A stretch of 38,205 nucleotides of DNA from Acidimicrobiaceae bacterium UBA7830. GTDB taxonomy: Bacteria; Actinomycetota; Acidimicrobiia; Acidimicrobiales; Ilumatobacteraceae. The stretch is taken from the NCBI GenBank assembly GCA_002501485.1, contig DLTS01000074.1, positions 19,497-57,701 on the forward strand. The letters run 5' to 3'. The notes under the pieces are model-generated. The model did not search any database. It was not told the DNA's origin and saw only the letters and a list, made by a program, of their open reading frames with translations. The position numbers and the translations under genes are program-made. Positions 23,841 through 32,165 of the stretch are shown here, piece by piece (position 1 is the first letter of the stretch; the number at the start of each line of letters is the position of its first letter).

Positions 23841-25163
23841 ATGGGTGGTGTTCAATTGATGACAGCCTTCACTGGCGTGCGCCGAAGTGCAATGGCGCTC
23901 GCATTCGGGCTCCTGCTGCTCGTCGGGTTGGGTGCGGGTGCTTCGGTCTCCGCTCAAGAGTCCGGCGGTGAAGTAAAGGGAAACCTCGTTCAGAAAGATG
24001 ATGATGGTGAGCGAGTAGGCGTTCCAGGAGTGACCTTCCGGGCATTTGATGAATCGGGTGCCGAGGTGTCATCAACAACGACCGCCGAAGATGGCTCGTG
24101 GTCAATGATCGTGCCAGAGGGCACATATGACATTCTTCTCGACGTCGAGACGCTGCCAGCTGGCGTTTCGCTCCGAAATCCCGACAAGAACCCGGCATCG
24201 GTGACGCTGATCGATGGTTCGTCGAAGTCGACGTTGTTCCCGCTTGGTGAAGCCGAGGCGAGTTCGGCGGGTGGCAACACTGTTATCCAGTTGATAGTTG
24301 ATGGCCTTAAGCTCGGCCTCATCATCGCGATGTGTGCCATCGGACTTTCTCTCATTTATGGGACGACTGGACTCACAAACTTTGCCCACGGCGAATCGGT
24401 GACCTTTGGCGCCGTGATGGCATACCTATTGAACAACGCTGGGGTGTTTGGGGTTCGCCTTCACTTGATTCCGGCGACGGTCATCGTTGTCCTCATTTGC
24501 GGAAGTGCCGGCGGGCTGTTCAACCGCACGGTCTGGCGGCCGATGCGTCGTCGAGGTGCAAGTTTGGTTGCAGCCCTCGTGGTCTCGATTGGGTTCTCGA
24601 TCTTCTTCAGATACGTCATTTTGTTTATATTCAGCGGCCGAGCGAAACGCCTGCGTGATTACCAGATTCAAGAGCAATGGGACCTTGGCTTGTTCCGTCT
24701 CGCACCAAAAGACCTCGTATTGATGATTATTTCCGTTTCGGTGCTTGTTGGAGTTGCATCAGCGTTGCAATTCACACGCATGGGCAAAGCAATGCGCGCC
24801 GTGTCAGATAACCGTGACCTTGCTGAATCAACCGGCATTGACGTTGAGCGAGTGATTTCACTTGTGTGGATATGCGGTAGTGCCCTCGCAGGGCTCGGAG
24901 GAGTCTTGTTTGGTCTTACCGAATCAATCAACTGGGAAATGGGCTTCCGAATCTTGTTGTTAATGTTCGCCGGCGTGACGCTCGGCGGGCTCGGAACTGC
25001 ATACGGCGCTCTATTCGGCAGCATCATTGTTGGCCTGTTCATTCAGTTGTCAACACTTGTCATTCCAACCGACATGAAGAACGTCGGAGCTCTTCTCATG
25101 TTGATTGTCATCTTGCTGATTCGACCACAAGGTCTCTTTGGCCGACGAGAGCGGATTGGATAG
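23841..25163 (+). CDS. livH: Branched-chain amino-acid ABC permease LivH with an N-terminal extracytoplasmic domain
   Basis: Inner-membrane permease of a LIV-type importer, 440 residues, about 130-140 longer than an ordinary LivH. The first roughly 39 residues are a signal-peptide-like segment (RRSAMALAFGLLLLVGLGAGASVSA). Residues about 43-140 read as a beta-sandwich of the Cna-B/carboxypeptidase-regulatory type: GVPGVTFRAFDESGAEV, TTAEDGSWSMIVPEGTYDI, then TLPAGVSL. The permease proper starts near residue 150 with IQLIVDGLKLGLIIAMCAIG and TGLTNFAHGESVTFGA, and ends with TLGGLGTAYGALFGSIIVG and IRPQGLFGRRERIG. First gene of livHMGF. The fusion is seen directly; binding-protein docking or envelope anchoring is conjecture. 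ATG 23859 is an alternative start. Confidence 0.9.
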   Translation: MGGVQLMTAFTGVRRSAMALAFGLLLLVGLGAGASVSAQESGGEVKGNLVQKDDDGERVGVPGVTFRAFDESGAEVSSTTTAEDGSWSMIVPEGTYDILLDVETLPAGVSLRNPDKNPASVTLIDGSSKSTLFPLGEAEASSAGGNTVIQLIVDGLKLGLIIAMCAIGLSLIYGTTGLTNFAHGESVTFGAVMAYLLNNAGVFGVRLHLIPATVIVVLICGSAGGLFNRTVWRPMRRRGASLVAALVVSIGFSIFFRYVILFIFSGRAKRLRDYQIQEQWDLGLFRLAPKDLVLMIISVSVLVGVASALQFTRMGKAMRAVSDNRDLAESTGIDVERVISLVWICGSALAGLGGVLFGLTESINWEMGFRILLLMFAGVTLGGLGTAYGALFGSIIVGLFIQLSTLVIPTDMKNVGALLMLIVILLIRPQGLFGRRERIG

Positions 25164-25174
25164 GAGGAACGTAA

Positions 25175-26167
25175 ATGGATTGGGGAGCAATCATCCAGAA
25201 CTCGTTCCGCGGGTTCATCGGCGAGCCGTTTATTTATTTCTCGCTGGCCGCCATGGGTCTCAACATGCACTACGGCTACACCGGCCTGTTGAACTTCGGT
25301 CAAGCAGTGTTTATGGCAGCTGGCGCCTATGGCCTTTCGATGGCGGTCGTCACCCTTGGGCTTAACTTCTGGTGGGGTCTGCTTCTTGGCATCGTGATCT
25401 TTCCGCTGTTGCTTGCGCTCATCATGGGTGTGCCAACGCTTCGGTTGCGCGCAGACTATCTCGCCATCGTCACCATTGCCGCGAGTGAAATGTTCCGCAT
25501 CATCGCCCGGTCGCCGTCTCTCGACCGCTGGACAGGATCATCTGACGGCTTGACGGCATTTGCGAACAGGTTTTACGACTTCAATCCGTTCGACAAACAA
25601 AAACGCTATTTCTTTGGGTTATTTATCGGTAATCAGATGTGGGTGGTACTTGTCGGGTGGATCGTTCTTTCGATCGTGGTGCTCATCGTTTGGATGACGA
25701 TGCGCAGCCCATGGGGTCGTGTTCTTCGAGCAATTCGAGAAGATGAAGATGCGGCCCGAAGCCTTGGAAAGAACGCATATTGGTTCAAGATGCAGTCGCT
25801 TATGATCGGCGGCATGTTCGGCGCTCTCGGTGGCATGTTCCGTGCAATCGGCACCCAGTCAGCCCAGCCTCAGAACTTCATCACCGATGTCACCTTCTTT
25901 GCGTGGGTGGCACTCATTTTGGGTGGTGCTGCGAAGGTCGGTGGGCCAATCGCTGGAGCTGCCATCCTCTACGGCATCTTGAACTTCACCGATGTGCTTC
26001 TGCGGCAACTCGTCGAGAATGGCTACATGCCAGAAGCCATTATGGACGGCACTCAGGTCGGTCAAGTTCGGTTCATGATGATCGGTCTTGGTCTCATTTT
26101 GTTGGCGATTTACCGACCTCAAGGAATTTTCGGAACCAAAGAGGAGATGGCGCTCGATGACCGCTGA
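25175..26167 (+). CDS. livM: Branched-chain amino-acid ABC permease LivM
   Basis: Second permease of the importer, 330 residues with about eight to ten hydrophobic segments. Landmarks: NMHYGYTGLLNFGQAVFMAAGAY, GVPTLRLRADYLAIVTIAASE, SPWGRVLRAIREDEDAARSLG (the cytoplasmic coupling loop for the ATPases) and the closing YRPQGIFGTKEE. It has a strong Shine-Dalgarno sequence AGGAGG seven bases before ATG, overlapping the livH stop codon region, unlike the leaderless genes of the window. Its last eleven bases overlap livG. Confidence 0.95.
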   Translation: MDWGAIIQNSFRGFIGEPFIYFSLAAMGLNMHYGYTGLLNFGQAVFMAAGAYGLSMAVVTLGLNFWWGLLLGIVIFPLLLALIMGVPTLRLRADYLAIVTIAASEMFRIIARSPSLDRWTGSSDGLTAFANRFYDFNPFDKQKRYFFGLFIGNQMWVVLVGWIVLSIVVLIVWMTMRSPWGRVLRAIREDEDAARSLGKNAYWFKMQSLMIGGMFGALGGMFRAIGTQSAQPQNFITDVTFFAWVALILGGAAKVGGPIAGAAILYGILNFTDVLLRQLVENGYMPEAIMDGTQVGQVRFMMIGLGLILLAIYRPQGIFGTKEEMALDDR

Positions 26168-27014
26168 ACCGTCCACCGCTCAGGAGCTCTTCGACGGCGT
26201 CCCTTACGAACCAGGCGCTGCGAAGAACGACCCAATTCTCGTCGCCGACAATGTCCGGCGTGCGTTCGGTGGTCTCGTTGCTGTTGATGTCGAGCACCTT
26301 GAGGTGCAGCGAGGAGCGATCACTGCGCTTATCGGCCCGAACGGAGCCGGCAAGACCACGTTCTTCAATCTGCTGACCAATTTTGACGAGCCCGATACGG
26401 GAGATCGACTTTTCGAGGGAAATGACCTCTCGGGGGTGTCGGCGTACAAGGTTGCAAACCTTGGCATGGTGCGCACCTTCCAGTTGACGAAATCACTTTC
26501 GAAGATGACAGTGATTGACAACATGCGACTTGGTGGAACCGAACAGGCTGGAGAGTCGTTCTTCAGAGCACTAATGCCATTCTTGTGGCGCCGCCAAGAA
26601 GCGGAGATCACCGAGCGTGCCGATGCATTGCTTGAAAGATTCAAACTGAGCCATATGCGCAATGAGTTCGCCGGCACGCTCTCGGGTGGCCAGCGGAAGC
26701 TACTTGAAATGGCAAGAGCTCTGATGGTGCGGCCAAATATGGTGATGCTTGACGAGCCAATGGCCGGCGTGAACCCCGCTCTAAAACAGTCGCTCCTCGA
26801 TCACGTGAAAGGCCTTCGTGACGAAGGAATGACCGTGTTATTCGTCGAGCACGACATGGACATGGTGCAAGAAATCAGCGACTGGGTCGTCGTGATGGCC
26901 GAGGGCAAGATTATTGCGGAGGGACCTCCGGAGTCGATCGCATCTAACCAAGCCGTAGTTGATGCCTATCTCGGTTCGCACCATGGCTCCGCTCTTGAAT
27001 TGGAGGCTGACTGA
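26157..27014 (+). CDS. livG: Branched-chain amino-acid ABC transporter ATP-binding protein LivG
   Basis: First ATPase of the LIV importer, 285 residues. It shows Walker A GPNGAGKTT, the LivG-typical ANLGMVRTFQLTKSLSKMTV Q-loop region, the ABC signature LSGGQRKLLEMARALM, Walker B MVMLDEPMAGVNP and the switch histidine in VEHDMDMV. The C terminus (AYLGSHHG) is family-typical. An N-terminal extension of about 28 residues precedes the ATPase fold. The ATG at 26157 lies inside the end of livM (11-base overlap) with GAGGAG upstream; longer in-frame starts lie deep in livM. Confidence 0.93.
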   Translation: MTAEPSTAQELFDGVPYEPGAAKNDPILVADNVRRAFGGLVAVDVEHLEVQRGAITALIGPNGAGKTTFFNLLTNFDEPDTGDRLFEGNDLSGVSAYKVANLGMVRTFQLTKSLSKMTVIDNMRLGGTEQAGESFFRALMPFLWRRQEAEITERADALLERFKLSHMRNEFAGTLSGGQRKLLEMARALMVRPNMVMLDEPMAGVNPALKQSLLDHVKGLRDEGMTVLFVEHDMDMVQEISDWVVVMAEGKIIAEGPPESIASNQAVVDAYLGSHHGSALELEAD

Positions 27015-27754
27015 TGACTGAGAAGACGCCGCTCCTCGTTGCTGACGGACTCGACGCAGGCTACTTACCCGGAATCAACATTCTGAACGACTGCTCCCTC
27101 GAGCTCTTCGAGGGAGAACTGGTGGGAATTGTTGGCCCAAACGGTGCGGGAAAATCGACTCTTGTCAAGGCCATGTTTGGCCTCGTCAACATTCGTAAGG
27201 GCAATGTGCAGTTGCGTGGTGAAGAGATCACGAACATGAAGGCGCACTCCCTTGTCAGCCGCGGTATCGGATATGTGCCGCAGACGAACAATGTATTTCC
27301 CTCGTTGACGATTGAAGAAAACCTTGAAATGGGCACCTTCATTGATCCTTCGCGTTTCGCCGAACGCCTCGAAGTCGTTGGAGAGATGTTCCCCAAATTG
27401 ATCGATCGCCGTGATCAGCGCGCAGGTTCTCTCTCAGGTGGCGAACGGCAGATGCTCGCAATGGGTCGTGCGCTCATGCTCGACCCATCGGTGTTGCTAC
27501 TCGATGAGCCCTCGGCTGGCCTCTCGCCGGCGCTACAAGACGAAGTGTTCGTCCGCTGCCACAAGATCAATCGTGCAGGAGTATCGATCGTGATGGTCGA
27601 GCAGAATGCTTCACGCTGTCTGCAGATTTGTCATCGCGGCTACGTCCTCGACCAAGGAACCAACGCCTACACTGGGACCGGCCGAGACCTTCTCACCGAC
27701 CCGAAGGTGATCGAGTTATACCTCGGCACCTTGGTGAAGTCGCACCAAGACTGA
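27014..27754 (+). CDS. livF: Branched-chain amino-acid ABC transporter ATP-binding protein LivF
   Basis: Second ATPase, 246 residues, partnering LivG. Seen: Walker A GPNGAGKST, GIGYVPQTNNVFPSLTIEENL (Q-loop, typical LivF wording), LSGGERQMLAMGRALM, Walker B VLLLDEPSAGLSP and VEQNASRCL with the LivF-type glutamine instead of histidine at the switch. The ATG overlaps the livG TGA by one base, with GGAGG upstream. Last gene of the operon; it faces the binding-protein gene across a 304-bp gap that holds two hairpins. Confidence 0.95.
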   Translation: MTEKTPLLVADGLDAGYLPGINILNDCSLELFEGELVGIVGPNGAGKSTLVKAMFGLVNIRKGNVQLRGEEITNMKAHSLVSRGIGYVPQTNNVFPSLTIEENLEMGTFIDPSRFAERLEVVGEMFPKLIDRRDQRAGSLSGGERQMLAMGRALMLDPSVLLLDEPSAGLSPALQDEVFVRCHKINRAGVSIVMVEQNASRCLQICHRGYVLDQGTNAYTGTGRDLLTDPKVIELYLGTLVKSHQD

Positions 27755-27953
27755 TTCCTAAGTTTCCAACCGTCACGGTCTCGGCTTGGCGTGTGGCCAG
27801 CGCAGAACGGCGCGTACTCGTGAATCACTTGGGTCGATGGAGTTCTGAAGACGTACCACATGCGGTGCATCGCTTCGTGTGACCCGTTCGGTCTCTTCAG
27901 CATTCTCGACGCTTAGTAAAGGCGCTGCACCCGGCTTAGGTATTGGCGGGCTT

Positions 27954-27981
27954 GGGTCATCTCATCAATGTGAGGTGACCC
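27954..27981. terminator. Hairpin 1 of a tandem pair after livF
   Basis: GGGTCATCTCA (27954-27964) pairs with TGAGGTGACCC (27971-27981) as an 11-bp stem with one G-U pair and a 6-base loop. No U-tract follows on the plus strand. Confidence 0.45.
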
Positions 27982-27997
27982 AGGTCTCAGGACGTAA

Positions 27998-28025
27998 ATG
28001 AGCCCCGGGTTTCCCCGGGGCTCAT
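27998..28025. terminator. Strong bidirectional hairpin between livF and the binding-protein gene
   Basis: A 12-bp perfect stem, ATGAGCCCCGGG (27998-28009) with CCCGGGGCTCAT (28014-28025), around a 4-base loop. It is followed on the minus strand by a short TTTA run. It lies 33 bases beyond the binding-protein stop, so it most likely terminates that gene. Confidence 0.65.
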
Positions 28026-28058
28026 CATGAGGTTGTTCAGTTACGACTGATCAGTTAA

Positions 28059-29339
28059 TCAGATCTTGCCGAAGATGATGTCGACAACTTCGAGCTCACC
28101 TGAAGCATTGAATTCCTTGATAAGGATTGATGCTTCTGAAGGCTCACCTGCGTCGATAAATTCCAGCGGACCGGAAACACCGTCGTAGTCGATGTCGCCA
28201 CCGTCAGCGAGGATTGCTGCGCAAGCAGCGAAGGTTGTGCACTTTTCGCCGCCACGGGTGACGTCGTTGATCTGAGCGCCAACTGCGACACCGTCATCGT
28301 CGCCAGCTGCGATTGCTGCGAGAGCGATCACGATGGCTGCGTCGTATGACTCACCTGAGTAGGCGAAGTCCTGAAGATCAGGGTCAACCTCGAGGAGGCG
28401 AGCGATGAACTCTTCATTGACTTCAATGTCGACCCCAGGAACAGTTCCGCGCATGCCTGCAACGACACCTGGGTCGTCGAATGCCTGAGCGAGAGCGTTA
28501 CCCATGTTGCCGTCTGATCCGTACAGCATCTTGTCGGCTGGGCCTGCGCCTGCCTCGATGAGTCCGGTGAGGATCTTTGAGGTCTCATCGAAACCGATGA
28601 TGACAATGGCGTCTGGGTCGGCTTCGACTGCAGCTGAAACTTCAGCGTCAAAGTTCTCTGCCTGTGGGTCGTAGATGACCTCGTAGACGATTTCGCCACC
28701 AGCATCGGTGTATGGAGCTGAGGTGTACTCAAAAAGTCCGGTGCCGTATGAGTCGTTCATGACGATAAATGCTGCAGTAAGAGCACCATCACCAATCATG
28801 AGGTCAGCGAGTGCTGCACCCTGAACGACGTCGGACGGAGCCGAACGGAAGTAGAGGCCATTGTCTGCATAGTCAGTGAATGCAGGTGAGGTGTTGGCTG
28901 GTGAGAACTGAATCTTGCCAGCGTTGGTGATCTTGTCGATGACAGTCAGCGACACACCTGAAGATGCGGCACCGATGAATGCGTCAACATCCTCTGCGAG
29001 CAGACGGTCAACGGTTGCGTTTGCAACGTCGCCATTGTCACCAGAGTCACCTGGGAGCCACTCGACGTCAGCGCCATTGACGCCGCCAGCGGCGTTAATT
29101 TCTGCGACAGCAAGCTCGACACCAGCGAATTCGGGTGGTCCGAGGAATGCAAGGTTGCCAGTCTCAGGCAGCAGGCCGCCAAGGCGGAGCACTCCGTCGC
29201 CGGCTGTTTCTGCGGCTGGTTCTGCGGCTGGCTCTTCAGCTGGCTCTTCGGCTGCGTCGTCGCTGCCGCCACATGCGCCAGCTACGAGAGCGAGACCAAC
29301 GACGAGCGCACCGAATTTACGTGCACGGGTCTTAATCAT
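28059..29339 (-). CDS. livJ: Branched-chain amino-acid ABC transporter substrate-binding lipoprotein
   Basis: Secreted binding protein (426 residues) that feeds the LIV permeases encoded convergently. The N terminus is a lipoprotein signal peptide: basic MIKTRARK, hydrophobic core, lipobox AGAC with the acylated cysteine at residue 23. An acidic EEPA-type low-complexity linker (about 27-48) tethers the domain. The rest is a periplasmic-binding type I fold (Peripla_BP_6): LRLGGLLPETGNLAFLGPPE, VELAVAEINAAGGVNG, VDAFIGAASSGVSL, SPANTSPAFTDYADNGLYFR. Predicted ligand is a hydrophobic amino acid or related compound; the specificity is not readable. GGAGG lies nine to ten bases before ATG. Convergent location to livHMGF is unusual, because the binding protein is normally upstream of livH. 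Confidence 0.92.
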   Translation of the reverse strand: MIKTRARKFGALVVGLALVAGACGGSDDAAEEPAEEPAAEPAAETAGDGVLRLGGLLPETGNLAFLGPPEFAGVELAVAEINAAGGVNGADVEWLPGDSGDNGDVANATVDRLLAEDVDAFIGAASSGVSLTVIDKITNAGKIQFSPANTSPAFTDYADNGLYFRSAPSDVVQGAALADLMIGDGALTAAFIVMNDSYGTGLFEYTSAPYTDAGGEIVYEVIYDPQAENFDAEVSAAVEADPDAIVIIGFDETSKILTGLIEAGAGPADKMLYGSDGNMGNALAQAFDDPGVVAGMRGTVPGVDIEVNEEFIARLLEVDPDLQDFAYSGESYDAAIVIALAAIAAGDDDGVAVGAQINDVTRGGEKCTTFAACAAILADGGDIDYDGVSGPLEFIDAGEPSEASILIKEFNASGELEVVDIIFGKI

Positions 29340-29364
29340 TGGGTTGTTTCCTCCCCCTATCGGT

Positions 29365-29384
29365 CTAGGGCGGGATTGCCCTAG
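29365..29384 (-). promoter_or_regulatory. Hairpin in the 5' leader of the binding-protein gene
   Basis: CTAGGGC (29365-29371) and GCCCTAG (29378-29384) form a perfect 7-bp stem with a 6-base loop between the proposed promoter and the Shine-Dalgarno sequence. It could stabilise the mRNA or be an operator. Confidence 0.4.
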
Positions 29385-29400
29385 TTGTTAGGTGCTGTAA

Positions 29401-29429
29401 AGGCTACGCCCTCAGTTGCTGGGAGACAA
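29401..29429 (-). promoter_or_regulatory. Candidate promoter of the binding-protein gene
   Basis: On the minus strand: TTGTCT (29424-29429), a 17-bp spacer and TAGCCT (29401-29406). The -10 has the same sequence as the livH box, and a 5' leader of about 54 bases is implied. Confidence 0.45.
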
Positions 29430-29557
29430 TCCTTTAGGTAAAACTCGGAAAACTCAAATTGGGCTCCTTCAAACACCGGTTCGGCGTTGGAGGATTGTTG
29501 CAGGTATTTCCGGTGTTTAGCGAGTATTTCAGACTCTGCGAGTGCAGTGTGGACGCC

Positions 29558-30535
29558 TTACTCGCCGCTCACTTCAAAGAGTACTTTTGCGGTCGCACTT
29601 CGGTCATCAAGTGACCTAAATGCCTCGACTGCATCGTCGAACGAGAAGATTTTGCCAATGGGTGGAGCGACTGCTCCTGACGTCACGAGAGGGATAAGCC
29701 GAGCGTGGATATCTCGTGCAAGCGCAGGGTCTGCGGCGATGGCTTCGCCCCAAGCTGCACCAATAATGCTGACGTTTCGAAGGAGGAGCCGGTTGACTTT
29801 GATTGTTGGAATCTCGCCGGCCGCGAATCCGACGACGACAAGACGGCCTGATCGTGCGAGCGCTCGAACGCCGTCGAGGAAGCGATCGCCGCCGACGGGG
29901 TCATAAGTCATATCGACCCCTCGTCCGCCGGTGAGCTCGAGGACCTCGTCTTTCCACGCATCGCTAACGAGCACCGTGTGATCTGCGCCAGCTGCCGAAG
30001 CAACCTCGGCTTTTTCTGGGGTCGACACAAGACCGATCACTGGTCCGGCTCCGAGTCCTTTTGCGACCTGAATGGCAGAAGTTCCAACACCCCCGGCGGC
30101 ACCGAGAACGAGAACAGATTCTCCAGCCTTTAGGCCTCCGCGATCGACGAGACAGAACATTGCCGTCTGATAATTGAGCACAAATGCGGCACCCTCGCCG
30201 AGTGACATTTCGTCGGGCAGTTTGAACACCTGGTCGGGGTTCCCAGCGACGACCTCGGCATGGCAGGTGCTACCCCACACCGCAACGCGATCGCCGGCGG
30301 AGACGCCTGAACCAACTGGCGCTGATCGTACGACGCCAGATGCCTCAACACCGGGAATGAACGGGGGCTCAGGTCGAATTTGATACATACCTTTCGTCTG
30401 CAAAAGGTCGGGAAATGAGACCCCAGCGTAAGCAACGTCGATGATGATCGAACGACCGTCATCTTCCGGCTCCGGTCGTTCGACAATGGCGAGCCCGTCA
30501 GGACCGGAAAGGGATTGAACTTCTAGTGCACGCAT
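29558..30535 (-). CDS. Zinc-free MDR-family NADPH:quinone oxidoreductase
   Basis: 325-residue medium-chain dehydrogenase/reductase of the quinone-oxidoreductase type. Seen: the opening GVSFPDLLQTKGMYQIRPEP (QOR wording), PFIPGVEASGVVRS, the Rossmann loop AAGGVGTSAIQVAKGLG and DPVGGDRFLDGVRALA. No cysteine cluster of zinc-binding alcohol dehydrogenases is evident. The reaction is NAD(P)H-dependent reduction of a quinone or enone; the substrate is unknown. A Shine-Dalgarno AGAGG lies five bases before ATG. It starts 13 bases after the monooxygenase stop, so the two are probably one transcript. Confidence 0.87.
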   Translation of the reverse strand: MRALEVQSLSGPDGLAIVERPEPEDDGRSIIIDVAYAGVSFPDLLQTKGMYQIRPEPPFIPGVEASGVVRSAPVGSGVSAGDRVAVWGSTCHAEVVAGNPDQVFKLPDEMSLGEGAAFVLNYQTAMFCLVDRGGLKAGESVLVLGAAGGVGTSAIQVAKGLGAGPVIGLVSTPEKAEVASAAGADHTVLVSDAWKDEVLELTGGRGVDMTYDPVGGDRFLDGVRALARSGRLVVVGFAAGEIPTIKVNRLLLRNVSIIGAAWGEAIAADPALARDIHARLIPLVTSGAVAPPIGKIFSFDDAVEAFRSLDDRSATAKVLFEVSGE

Positions 30536-30548
30536 GGTTGCCTCTCAA

Positions 30549-32081
30549 TTAGTTGGTTGCGTAGCGACCGGTTGTAGGAGTGGATTGTGATGTAGTGAAG
30601 GTCATTACGCCATCTTCAAGACTGGTTTTCAGCAAAGCTTTCTTGTCTGGGGCGAGTCGCTGCGGATTAGTCCAAGGTTCTCGATCACCCTGTTTCGGCA
30701 ACATTGGCATCATGCGTTGCATGTAGCCAGACGAAAAGTCATCAATCCATGGGCGGCGCGGCATGTTGGTCTCATCGGCTCGAAGTCGGGGCGTTGCTTG
30801 ATTTGTTCCTGTCTTTTTCATGTGATTGAGAAGGCGACAGACATATGCACAAGTGAGGTCGGCCCGCAGAGTCCACGATGCGTTGATATAGCCAAAGGTC
30901 GATACAAGATTCGGGACATCTGAATAGGCGACCCCTCGGTAGGTAAAGGTGTCGGCGAAATCGATAGTTGTCCCGTCGACCACAAAGTCCATGTCGCCGA
31001 GTGTTACAAGTTCAAGTCCTGTTGCGGTGACAATGATGTCGGCATCAAGGTGCTCGCCCGAGGTCAATGAGATACCGGTTTCGGTGAATGACTCGATGCT
31101 GTCAGTGACTATCGACGCTGACCCATTTCGGACCGCTTTAAAGAAATCACCATTTGGCACGAGGCAGAGCCGTTGATCCCATGGGTTATAGGTCGGTGTG
31201 AAGTGTTTCTCGACATCAACGTTAGGGCCAACAAAAGCACGAACTCCCTGCAGCAACTTTCCCTTTACTGTTTCCGGGTCAGTACGAGTTTTCTTGTAAA
31301 AGAACTGTTGGAAAAAGGTGTTTTTGGCTCTGATCAGAGGGTGAGCAAGTCGTTGAGGAAGGAGACGTTTGATCTTTGTGGCGACCGGGTCGACGTCGGG
31401 TCGTGCGACCATCCAGGTAGGGGAGCGTTGCAGCATCGTGACGTGCTCGGAGTCACCAGCGATTGCAGGAACGATGGTTACAGCGGTCGCTCCCGAGCCG
31501 ATGACGACCACGCGCTTGCCTGAATAGTTGAGGTCCTCTGGCCAGTGCTGTGGATGAATGATGTCGCCCGTAAAGCGTTCGCGGCCGGGAAATTCTGGGT
31601 CGTGACCGCCCCGATAGCTGTAATAGCCCGAACACATGAAGAGGAAATTGCAGGTGAGGACGACGATTTCCGACTCGTTTATGAGGGCGTGAACAGTCCA
31701 GGTCGCTGAAGTCGAATCCCATTCAGCGCGTACCACCTTGTGCTGGAACCGGATGGTTGGCTCAATGTCGAATTCGGCCACGGTCTCACGTAGATAGGCC
31801 ATGATCGATGGGCCATCGGCGATGGACTTCTCTGCCGTCCACGGCTTGAAAGAGTAGCCCAAGGTGTGCATGTCGCTATCGGAGCGAACTCCTGGGTAGC
31901 GGAAAAGATCCCATGTGCCGCCGATGTCTCTGCGTCCTTCAAGGATGGTGAAGGTGCGGTCGGGACAAAACTTTTTGAGGTGGTAGGCCGCGCCGATGCC
32001 AGAGATACCGGCCCCGACGACAATGACGTCATGGTGATCAGCCCGCACTGAAGATGTCACCCGGGAGGTTGAATCGCCCAT
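30549..32081 (-). CDS. Flavin-containing monooxygenase of Baeyer-Villiger type
   Basis: 510-residue FAD/NADPH-dependent monooxygenase. Seen: N-terminal FAD-binding DVIVVGAGISGIGAAYHL, GGTWDLFRYPGVRSDSDMHTLG, the Baeyer-Villiger fingerprint FTGDIIHPQHWP (FxGxxxHxxxWP) and the NADPH-binding Rossmann segment VVVIGSGATAVTIVPAIA. BVMOs convert ketones to esters or lactones, and some oxidise sulfur or nitrogen. An in-frame extension to 32177 exists, but the ATG at 32081 has TACGCT six bases upstream and gives MGDSTSRVTSSVRADHHDVI, a normal family start. It is divergent from the aldo/keto reductase and co-directional with the QOR gene. Confidence 0.9.
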   Translation of the reverse strand: MGDSTSRVTSSVRADHHDVIVVGAGISGIGAAYHLKKFCPDRTFTILEGRRDIGGTWDLFRYPGVRSDSDMHTLGYSFKPWTAEKSIADGPSIMAYLRETVAEFDIEPTIRFQHKVVRAEWDSTSATWTVHALINESEIVVLTCNFLFMCSGYYSYRGGHDPEFPGRERFTGDIIHPQHWPEDLNYSGKRVVVIGSGATAVTIVPAIAGDSEHVTMLQRSPTWMVARPDVDPVATKIKRLLPQRLAHPLIRAKNTFFQQFFYKKTRTDPETVKGKLLQGVRAFVGPNVDVEKHFTPTYNPWDQRLCLVPNGDFFKAVRNGSASIVTDSIESFTETGISLTSGEHLDADIIVTATGLELVTLGDMDFVVDGTTIDFADTFTYRGVAYSDVPNLVSTFGYINASWTLRADLTCAYVCRLLNHMKKTGTNQATPRLRADETNMPRRPWIDDFSSGYMQRMMPMLPKQGDREPWTNPQRLAPDKKALLKTSLEDGVMTFTTSQSTPTTGRYATN

Positions 32082-32087
32082 TTCTTG

Positions 32088-32093
32088 AGCGTA
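32088..32093 (-). promoter_or_regulatory. Leaderless -10 box for the monooxygenase
   Basis: TACGCT on the minus strand lies six bases before the ATG at 32081; it decides the start against a longer extension. Confidence 0.5.
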
Positions 32094-32165
32094 GTGGGAA
32101 TGGTTTTTGCCTCCCGAGGTGGCCGACCTCGTCACCGGTCGCATGTTCCTGAAATGATCTCTTCC

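Larger units (their letters stand above)
27755..28058. other. Convergent intergenic region between livF and the binding-protein gene
   Basis: 304 bases without a supported gene. The first 200 show nothing recognisable. The last 105 hold two hairpins (27954-27981 and 27998-28025) that probably terminate transcription from both sides. Confidence 0.6.
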
